Shown: positions 8,310 through 17,085 of the stretch, one piece after another | Layout of the letters: every line of letters begins with the position of its first letter | Position numbering within the stretch: the stretch's first letter is position 1 | Program-made: the position numbers and the translations under genes | From: Gammaproteobacteria bacterium | Lineage (GTDB): Bacteria; Pseudomonadota; Gammaproteobacteria; SZUA-229 | Length of the DNA: 64,000 nucleotides | NCBI GenBank assembly: GCA_029882355.1 | Contig: JAOUKV010000017.1 | Location: 1-64,000 of the forward strand | Direction of reading: 5' to 3' | Notes under the pieces: model-generated | Told to the model about the DNA's origin: nothing | What the model saw: only the letters and a program-made list of their open reading frames with translations | Databases searched by the model: none

Positions 8310-10403
8310 CTATAAATCAACAACCAGTGCATCATCCAGTTTAACTGTCATCTCATCGACAGATAAAGGCTGGCTCAACAGGAGGCCCTGCATAACATCG
8401 CAACCTTTTGATTTCAGGTACGCACGTTGAATTTCAGTTTCCACGCCATCAGCAACAATGGATAAATCCAGCGCATGTCCCAATGCAATAATGGCATCAA
8501 TAATTGCGTGGTCATCATGCGGTGATTTAATGTCACTAATAAATGATCGATCAATTCTCAGCGTGTTAACTGGCAAGCTATCTAAATCACCGAGTGACGA
8601 GTAACCCGTACCAAAATTATTCAACGCAATACCAACACCTAGCTCCCTCAGGCTGGTAAACATTTCAATCACATGATCAGTTCCAGACCGAAGCGATGTC
8701 TCGGTCAGCTCAAGCTCAAGCAGCTCAGGCGGTAATCCTGTTTCTTTAAGGCAGTTGGTTATTACCGCTAAAAGATCAAAGCGCTTAAACTCAATGGCCG
8801 AGATATTTACAGCGATGGGCACGGTTAATCGGCCATCCGAAAACCAGTCCATGCCCTGACGACAGACGTTAAGTAGCACCCATTTAGTTATTTCTGAAAT
8901 CAGGCCGCTATCTTCAGCGATGGGCAGAAAAATATCAGGTGAAATCAATCCGTCCTCGGGATCCTGCCAGCATATCAGCGCTTCCATGCCAACAATGTTG
9001 CCAGTCACAGAATCTAATTTAGGCTGGTACGCCATAAAGAACTGGTTATCGTCGATAGCACTACGCAGACGAGTTCGTATACTTAGGTGCTCGTGCATTA
9101 CCGTATCGGTCTGCTCTGAAAAGAACTGGTAATTATTTTCACCGTGTTCTTTTGCACGATACATCGCAATATCTGCGTTTTTAATGAGCTCCTGTGCGGT
9201 TAGAGAATCATCCGGATAAACGGTTGCACCAATACTGCAATTTATCAGTATGTCCTTATTGTTAACGGTTACGGGTTTTTTCAGCAGTGTTAAAATTCGA
9301 TCCGCAACAACAGTCGCATCCCACGGCCCATCAATTTGGTCGAGTAAGACAATAAAATCATCACCACCAATTCTGGCGACTATGTCATAGGTTTTATCGT
9401 GCAAATCATTAGCGCCAATCTTATTTTTCCTTAATGAGCTATTAAGCCGCAACGCCATTTCCTTTAAAACGCTATCGCCTGCTTCGCGTCCATAACTATC
9501 ATTGATCTGTCCAATATTACCCAGTTTTATAAACAACAAAGATAAACGGTATTTTTTAGTGTTAGCAATAGCGAGTATGTTTTCCAGATAAACATTAAAC
9601 ATCTTCTCGTTTGGTAAGCCTGTCAAACTATCGTGGTTTACAAGGTAGTCAGCTTCCTCACGCGTTTGTTTCAGGTTTTTACTGACATCATAAAAATTTT
9701 TAGCCAGTACGCCAATTTCGTCATTACTACCAACATTAATATCGACATCCAGATTGCCATTGCTCATTTCCTGCGCGGCAGAGTTCAGGGCTTCAACAGG
9801 CCTGATAACCAGATAGCGTAAAAACATAAACACAGAAACAAGAATGAATAGCGCCATAGAAATAGTCATAACATAAACAGGCTTGCTCAGCGCACAACTG
9901 GCTTTAATTACGTCCGCTTTGGGTAAAAAGGCAATCACATTCATACCGGAAGCAAGCGCTTTCCGGTAGGAGAATACGGTATTTCCATCGACATTTATTT
10001 CAGTGCGTATATTGCCCTGCTCAAGTGAAACCTTCTCGCCAAGCAGCTGCAAATTATTTTCCGCAGAAGACAGAGAAATACGCTTAGGCAAAAACAATAT
10101 TTCCCCCAGGGCGTCGATGACCAGAAGATAACCAGTATCACCAATAACATTGTTATTTATAACGTACTCCAGGCTGGAAAAATCTAATGCCATATCACGG
10201 CGAATTTCTTCATCACTAGCAATAAATGCAGCATCAAAGCTATTTCGGGAAATCTGATCGAGCAGTGTAGTGACGCCCGTGTCGAGACGCGCCTCAGTAG
10301 ACTGCCTTATCTTCGAGGCAGAAACCGCTCCTATCATTAAAATGGGGATTATTATCAGCGGGGTAAGTAACAGTAGCGCTTTGGATTTGAGGTTCATGGT
10401 CAT
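8310..10403 (-). CDS. GGDEF/EAL membrane protein with degenerate EAL site
   Basis: A 697-residue protein: TM helix about 8-27, short extracytoplasmic sensor, TM about 175-195, HAMP, GGDEF about 255-425, EAL about 435-690. It is a tandem paralogue of the next gene upstream. The cyclase motif is GGDDF. In the EAL domain several catalytic positions are changed: EALICW for EALxRW, NNFGTGYSS for DDFGTGYSS, VADGVET for VAEGVET. Loss of both metal-binding Asp residues predicts no phosphodiesterase activity. The sensor lacks about 120 residues present in the paralogue. It is the last gene of the operon led by the PotD-like protein. Confidence 0.88.
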   Translation of the reverse strand: MTMNLKSKALLLLTPLIIIPILMIGAVSASKIRQSTEARLDTGVTTLLDQISRNSFDAAFIASDEEIRRDMALDFSSLEYVINNNVIGDTGYLLVIDALGEILFLPKRISLSSAENNLQLLGEKVSLEQGNIRTEINVDGNTVFSYRKALASGMNVIAFLPKADVIKASCALSKPVYVMTISMALFILVSVFMFLRYLVIRPVEALNSAAQEMSNGNLDVDINVGSNDEIGVLAKNFYDVSKNLKQTREEADYLVNHDSLTGLPNEKMFNVYLENILAIANTKKYRLSLLFIKLGNIGQINDSYGREAGDSVLKEMALRLNSSLRKNKIGANDLHDKTYDIVARIGGDDFIVLLDQIDGPWDATVVADRILTLLKKPVTVNNKDILINCSIGATVYPDDSLTAQELIKNADIAMYRAKEHGENNYQFFSEQTDTVMHEHLSIRTRLRSAIDDNQFFMAYQPKLDSVTGNIVGMEALICWQDPEDGLISPDIFLPIAEDSGLISEITKWVLLNVCRQGMDWFSDGRLTVPIAVNISAIEFKRFDLLAVITNCLKETGLPPELLELELTETSLRSGTDHVIEMFTSLRELGVGIALNNFGTGYSSLGDLDSLPVNTLRIDRSFISDIKSPHDDHAIIDAIIALGHALDLSIVADGVETEIQRAYLKSKGCDVMQGLLLSQPLSVDEMTVKLDDALVVDL

Positions 10404-10453
10404 GAATATAAACTACTTGATGTGACTCGTACAGTATCTGGTATTGAGTTTTG

Positions 10454-12910
10454 TTATTCCATTACCGCTGCATTGAGCTTGAGTGTAATATCTTCCACAG
10501 ATAAAGGCCGGCTTAGGAGGTAGCCTTGCAACGAATCGCAGTTTTTTGACTTAAGATAATCACGTTGAATCTCGGTTTCAATGCCTTCGGCAACAATGGT
10601 TAAATTAAGTGCATGCCCCATTGCCACAATGGCATCAACAATTGCACTGGAATCACCACTGGATTTGATTTCACTAACGAATGATCGATCTATTTTCAGG
10701 GTGTCGATAGGTAAATTATTCAAATAACTGAGTGAAGAATAACCAGTACCAAAATCGTCTAAAGCAATACTAACGCCAATACTTTTTAGTTTAGTGAAAA
10801 TTTTAATGGCATGATCAGTTTCTGACAACAGGGAGGTTTCAGTTAACTCAACCTCAAGAAGCCCAGCCGGGAACCCTGTTGTTTCAAGGCAATTAGTTAT
10901 CAGCGCAAGCAGGTCAAAACGCTTAAACTGGATACCTGAGATATTGACAGCAATAGGCACGGTTAATCTTCCACTTGAATACCATTCCATACCCTGGGTG
11001 CAGACATTACGCATTACCCATTTAGTTATTTCTGAAATTAAGCCGCTCTCTTCAGCGATTGGAATAAATATTTCAGGAGAAACCAGTCCATCATCAGGAT
11101 CTTGCCAGCGTATCAGCGCCTCCATACCAGAAATTTCGCCGGTAATAGAATCATACTGAGGCTGGTAATTCATAAAAAATTGATTATCTTCGATGGCACG
11201 ACGTAGACGCGAGTGTATCCTCAAACGGTCATGCATTATTGTATTGATCTTTTTGGAATAGAATTGATAATGGTTTTTGCCACGCTCTTTCGCATGGTAC
11301 ATAGCAACATCAGCATTTTTAATTAGCATTTGAGCAGAAGATGCATCATCAGGATAAACGGCAGCACCAATGCTGCAACTTATATAAACATCTTCATTAT
11401 TGATGGAGACTGGTTTCTCAAGAATTTTTAAAATCCTGTCTGAAACAGCGGTCGCATCCCATGGCCCCTCAATCTGATCTAATAAAACGATAAATTCATC
11501 ACCGCCAATCCTGGAAACCATGTCACATGACTGTTCCTGAAATGAAGATGTACTGCTCTTGTTTTTTCTGAGAGAGTTATTAAGCCTAAAAGCTGTTTCC
11601 TTAAGAAGTATATCGCCACCCTGATGGCCATAGGTATCATTAATCTGCTTGAAATTATCAAGGTCAATAAAAAGCAAAGATAATTGATATTTTTTTGTAT
11701 CGGCAATAGCTATTATCTTCTCGAGATAACCGTTAAACATCACCCTGTTTGGCAAGCCAGTTAAACTATCATGGTTCGCAATATAGTTTACTTCTTCATG
11801 AGTTTGCTTAAGGTTTTTGCTCATATCATAAAATGATTTCGAAAGAATGCCTATTTCGTCATTTCTATTGAGATCTAATTCTATATCCAAATTCCCGCTA
11901 CCAATTTCCTGCACGGCGAAACTTAATGCATCAATCGGTCTCATGATTAACAATCGTAACGTTAAGAGAACCAGTAAAACAACTAAAAAAGTGACAACGA
12001 AAGTAATAACAAGAACAGTTTTTCCAAGTTCATAACTATCATTGATCAAATCACTTTCAGGTAGAAAGGCTATCAGATTCATGCCGGATGCAAGTTGACG
12101 CCAGTAAGAAAAAATAATATCGTCATTAACCTTGATACTAGACCTGGTATCGCTATCCTCCATTGGAATATTCTCAGCGAGTAATCGCATATTATTTTCT
12201 GCATCACTTTTAGTAATATTATCCGGGGTAAATAATATATTTCCAGTTGAATCAACAACTGAAAGATAACCAGAGTCACCAATGGAGTTGTTGTTAATTT
12301 CTTTATTTAGATTAGACAGATCCAGTAAAATAGCTAAAACCCCCCTGGCTTTTGGTTTGGCTCCAAGGGCATCTACAGCATCATCGCGCATTACCAGGCT
12401 ACGGCTAATTAATAACGAATATTTCTGAGTATTTTCATCAAAAATAACACGTGTGTTTTCGATATTGGTCGAATTCAATATTTCTTTAAAATAGGCTTCA
12501 TCTGCAATATCTTCCTTGATATTCTGTGTTTTCCCTGAACTCCAATACACATCCTCATAACCATCAGGAGTAATAAATTTTACTTCGACATATTCAGGCA
12601 TCGAATCTTGTAGATTCTTAAATAAAGATAAAACAGTAGGTAATAAAACGTCATAGCGGATAACTTCATCACTAGACACAGCATATTTTTTAATAATATG
12701 GTGCTCTGCAAGCATTCTCAAATTTGATTTAGCTGCCTGCTCCGCATTAAAAGTGTAGCGAGAAATCTGGTCAAGAAGTGTAATAACACGCGTATTCAAC
12801 CGAACTTCTGTACTTTCTCGCATTTTATTAAATGAAACAGCGCCAATCATTAAAATTGGAATGATGATCAATGGCATCAGTAGCAATATTGATTTTGATT
12901 TAAGATTCAT
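10454..12910 (-). CDS. GGDEF/EAL c-di-GMP membrane protein with Cache-like sensor
   Basis: An 818-residue protein: N-terminal TM (about 7-25), large extracytoplasmic sensor (about 30-280, containing GDSGYLSVVDSTGNILF typical of Cache-type folds), TM about 285-310, HAMP, GGDEF (RIGGDEF intact) and EAL (EALIRW, DDFGTGYSS, VAEGIET intact). It could both make and degrade c-di-GMP. The preceding gene, 15 bp away, encodes a PotD-like binding protein. This is the layout of the Vibrio cholerae NspS-MbaA pair, in which a polyamine-binding protein controls an MbaA-type GGDEF/EAL protein. A shortened, decayed paralogue follows 50 bp downstream. Confidence 0.92.
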   Translation of the reverse strand: MNLKSKSILLLMPLIIIPILMIGAVSFNKMRESTEVRLNTRVITLLDQISRYTFNAEQAAKSNLRMLAEHHIIKKYAVSSDEVIRYDVLLPTVLSLFKNLQDSMPEYVEVKFITPDGYEDVYWSSGKTQNIKEDIADEAYFKEILNSTNIENTRVIFDENTQKYSLLISRSLVMRDDAVDALGAKPKARGVLAILLDLSNLNKEINNNSIGDSGYLSVVDSTGNILFTPDNITKSDAENNMRLLAENIPMEDSDTRSSIKVNDDIIFSYWRQLASGMNLIAFLPESDLINDSYELGKTVLVITFVVTFLVVLLVLLTLRLLIMRPIDALSFAVQEIGSGNLDIELDLNRNDEIGILSKSFYDMSKNLKQTHEEVNYIANHDSLTGLPNRVMFNGYLEKIIAIADTKKYQLSLLFIDLDNFKQINDTYGHQGGDILLKETAFRLNNSLRKNKSSTSSFQEQSCDMVSRIGGDEFIVLLDQIEGPWDATAVSDRILKILEKPVSINNEDVYISCSIGAAVYPDDASSAQMLIKNADVAMYHAKERGKNHYQFYSKKINTIMHDRLRIHSRLRRAIEDNQFFMNYQPQYDSITGEISGMEALIRWQDPDDGLVSPEIFIPIAEESGLISEITKWVMRNVCTQGMEWYSSGRLTVPIAVNISGIQFKRFDLLALITNCLETTGFPAGLLEVELTETSLLSETDHAIKIFTKLKSIGVSIALDDFGTGYSSLSYLNNLPIDTLKIDRSFVSEIKSSGDSSAIVDAIVAMGHALNLTIVAEGIETEIQRDYLKSKNCDSLQGYLLSRPLSVEDITLKLNAAVME

Positions 12911-12925
12911 CTTAATAAAAATTAA

Positions 12926-14011
12926 CTACTTAGTGTAATGAAGAAAAATACTTGCTCTTTTTCTACTACTTTTAGGTGAGAGCTCAGCATAAAACTCTGA
13001 AAAATTTAATAATGATTTGTCAGGATAAATAACTGGATCTTCAAGGACTTCTTTAGAAAGGAGTTTCATTGCTTCAATATTTGGTGTTGCCAGATATAAT
13101 TCTTCGGCATTAACAGCTGCCCATTTTGGTTCGTTAATAAAATTTAAAAAATTTGTAGCAACACCAGTATTCGAGGAATCTGCAGATAATACAAAATAAT
13201 CTACCCAGATATTGCCACCTTCTTCCGGCAGCACATACGTAATGTTTTCATTATGCTCCGCAACATTTAATGCATCACCACCATAAAGAGTCGCTGCAAC
13301 TATCTCACCTGTAACCAGACCAGATTCTTTTTCAAGCGTCAAATAACCGAACTTTTTAACATGGGGTTTTTGAGCCATTAATAATGATTGTGTCTCATTA
13401 AGTTCATTTATATCGTTACTGTTGAGAGAGTACCCCAGTGCCTTTAAACCCATACCAATCAAATCACGTGATGATAGAACCATTAATATCTTTCCCTGCA
13501 ATTCCTTTTCAGGCTTCAGTAAGTCCATCCAGCTGGTGATTGGTTTTGAGACTAGATCTTTTCGATAGGCAATGCCCAATGTGCCCCAGAAATAAGGCAC
13601 ACCATAGTCCACAGCAGAATCAAAGGCAGTCAACCAGCGCTTATCAATGTATTTGGTATTGGGAATAGCCTTTGAGGGTAAAGGTTGCAGCCATCCCTGT
13701 CGGCGGTAGTTATTAATTGTTATGCCATTAACCAGAATCAGGTCGAAACCAAGGCCTTTAGTTTCAAGAAGAATACGGTCTCTTGTATAATCCGATTCAT
13801 AAAAAGTCTGCTTTACTTTGACATTGAATTTTTTCTCGAATGCCTTAACCATATCGGCAGAAAGGTACTCTGACCAGGTAAGAATACTTAACTCTTTTGC
13901 TGTTTCAGCGCTATATACCGGTGAGATATAAAATAAAGCAACAAAAACGAAAATACATGAACGAAGGGTGTATCTATTAAAACGTCTGACCTGTCTGCCG
14001 CGGTTATCCAT
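12926..14011 (-). CDS. PotD/NspS-like periplasmic substrate-binding protein
   Basis: A 361-residue protein from the ATG at 14011, preceded by AGAGAG. The reading frame is open 29 codons further but without a good ribosome site. A signal peptide (RSCIFVFVALFYISPVYSA) is followed by LSILTWSEYLSADMVKAFEKKF, the start of spermidine/putrescine-type binding proteins, and YFWGTLGIAYRKD. There are no ABC permease or ATPase genes nearby. A GGDEF/EAL membrane protein follows instead, 15 bp downstream. The inference is a signalling receptor like NspS, delivering ligand status to the c-di-GMP protein. The ligand is unknown and a polyamine is plausible. Confidence 0.85.
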   Translation of the reverse strand: MDNRGRQVRRFNRYTLRSCIFVFVALFYISPVYSAETAKELSILTWSEYLSADMVKAFEKKFNVKVKQTFYESDYTRDRILLETKGLGFDLILVNGITINNYRRQGWLQPLPSKAIPNTKYIDKRWLTAFDSAVDYGVPYFWGTLGIAYRKDLVSKPITSWMDLLKPEKELQGKILMVLSSRDLIGMGLKALGYSLNSNDINELNETQSLLMAQKPHVKKFGYLTLEKESGLVTGEIVAATLYGGDALNVAEHNENITYVLPEEGGNIWVDYFVLSADSSNTGVATNFLNFINEPKWAAVNAEELYLATPNIEAMKLLSKEVLEDPVIYPDKSLLNFSEFYAELSPKSSRKRASIFLHYTK

Positions 14012-14230
14012 ACTCACTCTCTGCAAAACTTTTCTACTGTTATAAAGAAATCTGCCAAATCCACATCGACAATCCTCATTTTGTCTAACTATTAACAAAC
14101 CTGTGCGTCAATAACTCCCTATATGGTTTTATCACTTCATAATTTGTCATATGAATGGGTAATACTACATGATTCAACCTAAATAGATGTAGGGTTTTTA
14201 TATTATTTGGCATCCTTTACGCCCCGATAT

Positions 14231-14245
14231 TAATGATTATCATTA
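14231..14245. promoter_or_regulatory. Fur-box-like palindrome
   Basis: TAATGATTATCATTA is a perfect 7-1-7 inverted repeat and matches the core of the classical Fur consensus. It lies about 220 bp upstream of the PotD-like gene, in the gap behind the RNA methyltransferase. The distance to the start codon is long, so iron regulation of the c-di-GMP operon is only a possibility. Confidence 0.35.
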
Positions 14246-14318
14246 CCGCAATGATTAACTGCCTTAAGTACCTGATACAACAACGTAACAGCGAATAAAC
14301 TATCGAGCCTTGATCAAT

Positions 14319-14834
14319 TTACCCTACCTTCACCGTATTATTCCTGTCCCGACTGGCAAGAATCAGCGCATTGTCATCAATCGACTGATAGGACTTAATC
14401 AGCCGGTCATAAAGCAGCACATTCACCGTCGCCGCCAGGTTCATACAGCCGATAGTCGGCACATACACCACCGCATCCGCCCTGTCGATAATGGCCTGAT
14501 TAATCGTACTGTCTTCAGGCCCGAAGATATAAAAAGCATTCAGCGGATGCTCATACTCAGGCAAAGCCATCGCATTCTCAACCAGCTCGACGCAGACAAT
14601 CTTCAACTCCCCCGCCGCCTCGATAAGATCATCGACCTCAGTCAGCGGAATATTCTCGCCCCACTTTCGGCTGATATCCGGCGCATTGGGATTAAGCGTC
14701 ATCGCACGCCTGTAACGATTACCCGTATAAAAAACACTATCGACGCCATAGTTGCCAGAGGCACGCATCACAGAGTGGACATTGTCCGGGCTTTTGGGGT
14801 TGATTAAACCGATACTGATTTTGGATTGTTTCAT
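14319..14834 (-). CDS. TrmH/SpoU-family RNA 2'-O-methyltransferase-like protein
   Basis: A 171-residue SPOUT-fold protein with the three SpoU motifs: NPKSPDNVHSVMRASGNYG near the start (motif 1), FYIFGPEDS in the middle (motif 2) and VYVPTIGCMNLAATVNVLLYDR near the end (motif 3, more usually P-x-x-G-x-x-x-S-L-N-V). The changed motif 3 suggests a divergent subfamily, so the target RNA is uncertain. There is no N-terminal RNA-binding extension. It is divergent from the DUF6629 gene, with two palindromes in the 113-bp gap between them. Confidence 0.85.
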   Translation of the reverse strand: MKQSKISIGLINPKSPDNVHSVMRASGNYGVDSVFYTGNRYRRAMTLNPNAPDISRKWGENIPLTEVDDLIEAAGELKIVCVELVENAMALPEYEHPLNAFYIFGPEDSTINQAIIDRADAVVYVPTIGCMNLAATVNVLLYDRLIKSYQSIDDNALILASRDRNNTVKVG

Positions 14835-14879
14835 GTGGGGTATTTTATAGAAGAAAGGCTTAAAGCGTCAGCCGGGACA

Positions 14880-14919
14880 CGCAATAGTGCTATTGCGGCT
14901 AATACCACCTATAGTGGTA
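14880..14919. promoter_or_regulatory. Two adjacent palindromes in a divergent intergenic region
   Basis: CGCAATAG-TG-CTATTGCG (14880-14897) and TACCAC-CTATA-GTGGTA (14903-14919) are both perfect inverted repeats in the gap between the RNA methyltransferase and the DUF6629 membrane protein. The 2-nt loop of the first favours a protein-binding site over an RNA hairpin. No regulator gene is adjacent. Confidence 0.4.
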
Positions 14920-14947
14920 ACTAAACCAGGTAACAAAAAGGAAGGTT

Positions 14948-15625
14948 ATGTGTTTTTCTGTCGGTGTTAGCCTTACTAGTGCGGTAATTTTAGTACCGCT
15001 TGGACTGTACGGTTTAAAGAAAACATTACGCGTAAATAAAGCATATTGGGCATTTGCTTTACTGCCAATTGGTTTTGGAATGCAGCAGGCATTTGAAGCT
15101 GGCGTATGGTGGGCACTTGATACCAATAACACTGAAATATTACGCCTGTCCGCATTGGGATTCTTGTTTTTTTCACACCTGTTCTGGTTAGTGTGGATTC
15201 CGCTATCCAGCTATTTTGTCGAGACCATAAAAAGACGCAGAATTTTATTTTTACTGATAGCTATTATGGGCGCTATCAGTGGCACAACCATGTTCCTATC
15301 ATTCATACTTCATTCCAGCTGGCTGACGGTATCAGTGGTTAATCATTCTATTCACTACCAAACTGCCCAGATATATGATGACTATTTTCCCGAGATCGTT
15401 CTCAGGACAGTCTACCTGTTGATGGTTTTACTCCCGCTGCTGCTCTCATCGAAGAGGCATCTCAGGCTGCTTGGCATACTCATGCTGCTCTCAATGATCG
15501 CAACACTGACATTATTCAGCTTCACATTTATTTCAGTCTGGTGTTATTTTGCAGCCTTAATTTCGCTGTATATCTATTACAGTATTCTCATAAAAAGGGA
15601 TGATATAGCGCGTCAGTCTTTGTAG
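14948..15625 (+). CDS. DUF6629-type integral membrane protein
   Basis: A 225-residue polytopic protein with about seven hydrophobic helices. The start MCFSVGVSLTSAVILVPLGLYGL and the block LLPIGFGMQQAFEAGVWW match DUF6629 proteins, which open with M-C-F-S. The ribosome site AAGGAAGG is well placed before the ATG. Function is unknown. It is monocistronic on the plus strand with no obvious partner. Confidence 0.8.
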   Translation: MCFSVGVSLTSAVILVPLGLYGLKKTLRVNKAYWAFALLPIGFGMQQAFEAGVWWALDTNNTEILRLSALGFLFFSHLFWLVWIPLSSYFVETIKRRRILFLLIAIMGAISGTTMFLSFILHSSWLTVSVVNHSIHYQTAQIYDDYFPEIVLRTVYLLMVLLPLLLSSKRHLRLLGILMLLSMIATLTLFSFTFISVWCYFAALISLYIYYSILIKRDDIARQSL

Positions 15626-15671
15626 GGTGTGGGTACAGAAAGGGGGTGTGCTGGGTTAGGGGTTTTTTTCA

Positions 15672-15700
15672 AAAACTTCATCACGGTGGTATTCAATATA
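15672..15700 (+). repeat. Diverged intergenic repeat, copy 1
   Basis: This 29-bp segment aligns with 16533-16562 on the other side of the phosphoribosyltransferase gene, both containing GTGGTATT-Y-AATATA. The differences are one gap and about six changes, all or nearly all transitions. It may be a remnant of a duplicated intergenic element. Confidence 0.3.
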
Positions 15701-15822
15701 TTCCTGATGTTGGTTATCGAGGTTTCATCATCGTTTTTAGGTGCATTGACCTATGTACCAACTAGACTAAACTTTAAACCGCCAGAGGGTGCTGTTGTTT
15801 AATTATTAACAGGATATTAGTT

Positions 15823-16446
15823 ATGAGTGAAAAACCAAAAAAATGGGAACTGGTCTCCTGGGAACTTTTTCATGATATGGCTCGCCAGCTAGCCTTCATG
15901 ATTCAGGAAGATTCTTATCAACCCGATATCATTATTGCCATTGCCCGTGGTGGCTATACCCCGGCCCGCATCCTCTCCGATTATCTGGGGGTTATGGACA
16001 TGACCAGTTTCAAGGTGAAACACTACAAGGCATCCCACAAGCAGGTAGAAGCCCGCATTGAACACCCACTGGCCGCTGATATCAGCGGGCAGAAAATATT
16101 ACTGGTGGATGATGTCAGTGACTCCGGTGATACCTTTGATGTGGCTATAAAACACATCCATGATTGTGCCAAGCCGGCAGAAATCAGAACTGCCGTGTTA
16201 CATCATAAAACCGTATCCAGATACACACCTGATTATTACACCCGCGAAGTAAAGGAATGGCACTGGATCACCTACCCCTGGGCAGTGATGGAAGACCTCA
16301 CCGAATTTATTAAAACCATGGAACCCGCAGCAACCAGCCATGAGGACGTGGCGAAAAGGCTCCGGGCTGATTATGGTGTGGAAGTCCCCACACAACTATT
16401 GCAGGACGCAATAAAACTGAACCGGCTTAAAATCTGGGGAGAGTGA
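15823..16446 (+). CDS. Phosphoribosyltransferase (xanthine-guanine type)
   Basis: A 207-residue type I phosphoribosyltransferase. The PRPP-binding motif ILLVDDVSDSGDT is at residues 92-104 and IAIARGGYTPARILSDYL at 38-55 is the PPi-binding loop region. The C-terminal 60 residues (EDLTEFIKTMEPAATSHEDV) extend past the core. This resembles Gpt-like and Rossmann-type purine salvage enzymes, which transfer the ribose phosphate of PRPP to a base. The exact base is not assignable. A weak promoter (TTGACC at 15746, TAAACT at 15768) may precede it. Confidence 0.85.
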   Translation: MSEKPKKWELVSWELFHDMARQLAFMIQEDSYQPDIIIAIARGGYTPARILSDYLGVMDMTSFKVKHYKASHKQVEARIEHPLAADISGQKILLVDDVSDSGDTFDVAIKHIHDCAKPAEIRTAVLHHKTVSRYTPDYYTREVKEWHWITYPWAVMEDLTEFIKTMEPAATSHEDVAKRLRADYGVEVPTQLLQDAIKLNRLKIWGE

Positions 16447-16532
16447 TTTCTTCCAGGGTATTTGGGGACAGGGTGCAGAACGTCTGTATAGATCACTGGT
16501 TTTTACTGTGAGCCAAATATCCCTATTTTCTT

Positions 16533-16562
16533 AAAAGCCTTATTGCAGTGGTATTTAATATA
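16533..16562 (+). repeat. Diverged intergenic repeat, copy 2
   Basis: Partner of the segment at 15672-15700. The core AGTGGTATTTAATATA is shared with GGTGGTATTCAATATA in the first copy. It lies next to the end of the convergent membrane-protein gene. Confidence 0.3.
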
Positions 16563-16566
16563 GCAG

Positions 16567-17076
16567 TCACGAAACTTTGTTTAACTTTTTCAATTTGTAC
16601 AAAACAAAATAGTATATTCCGGCGCCAGCTAAACCACTGTAAATACAAAACTTGTGCAAGTTGTCGATACTTATCGTACCAAGTAACGGCTTTGCCGTGT
16701 TTACAGGATAAAACAGCTCAACATCACCGTGCATTATCGCATCGAGTATCACGTGGCTGTAACTACCAACAAAAGCGCTCAGGAAAGTAACCCACCATAA
16801 TATTTTTACGGGGTTTTCCTTTTTAGATATCTCCAGCAACAACAGGCCAAATTCAGAAAGGTATTTACCCGTCAGCGCTGCAAATAAACCGAGCAGGCTG
16901 GCACCCGCAAACGTGTGTGAAAAACCGTGAAGGTGGCCTTCTCCACTAAGCATGACGAACAGGGGCTGAATATCCATCACAATTTGTGTCCAGCCAAATA
17001 CCATCAAACTAAAACTGCCGTGCAGGAATGATTTTATTAGGAGACCTGGGCCCATGTGGAGTGGAGTGAATGGCAT
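16567..17076 (-). CDS. Small integral membrane protein (DUF4184/YdjM-like)
   Basis: A 169-residue membrane protein starting MPFTPLHMGPGLLIKSFLH, with about four hydrophobic segments and conserved-looking histidines in GHLHGFSHTFAG and GSYSHVILDAIMHGD. The H-x-x-x-D pattern and the MPFTPxHxGPG start recall membrane-bound predicted metal-dependent hydrolases (YdjM and DUF4184 groups). The exact family is uncertain. It follows the Fic gene by 9 bp on the same strand and could be co-transcribed with it. Confidence 0.65.
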   Translation of the reverse strand: MPFTPLHMGPGLLIKSFLHGSFSLMVFGWTQIVMDIQPLFVMLSGEGHLHGFSHTFAGASLLGLFAALTGKYLSEFGLLLLEISKKENPVKILWWVTFLSAFVGSYSHVILDAIMHGDVELFYPVNTAKPLLGTISIDNLHKFCIYSGLAGAGIYYFVLYKLKKLNKVS

Positions 17077-17085
17077 GGTGGTTGG

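Noticed and set aside
14310-14807. A 165-residue frame on the plus strand opposite the RNA methyltransferase
   Set aside because: It mirrors the methyltransferase gene on the other strand and its Arg/His-rich translation has no motif; the SpoU motifs are on the minus strand.
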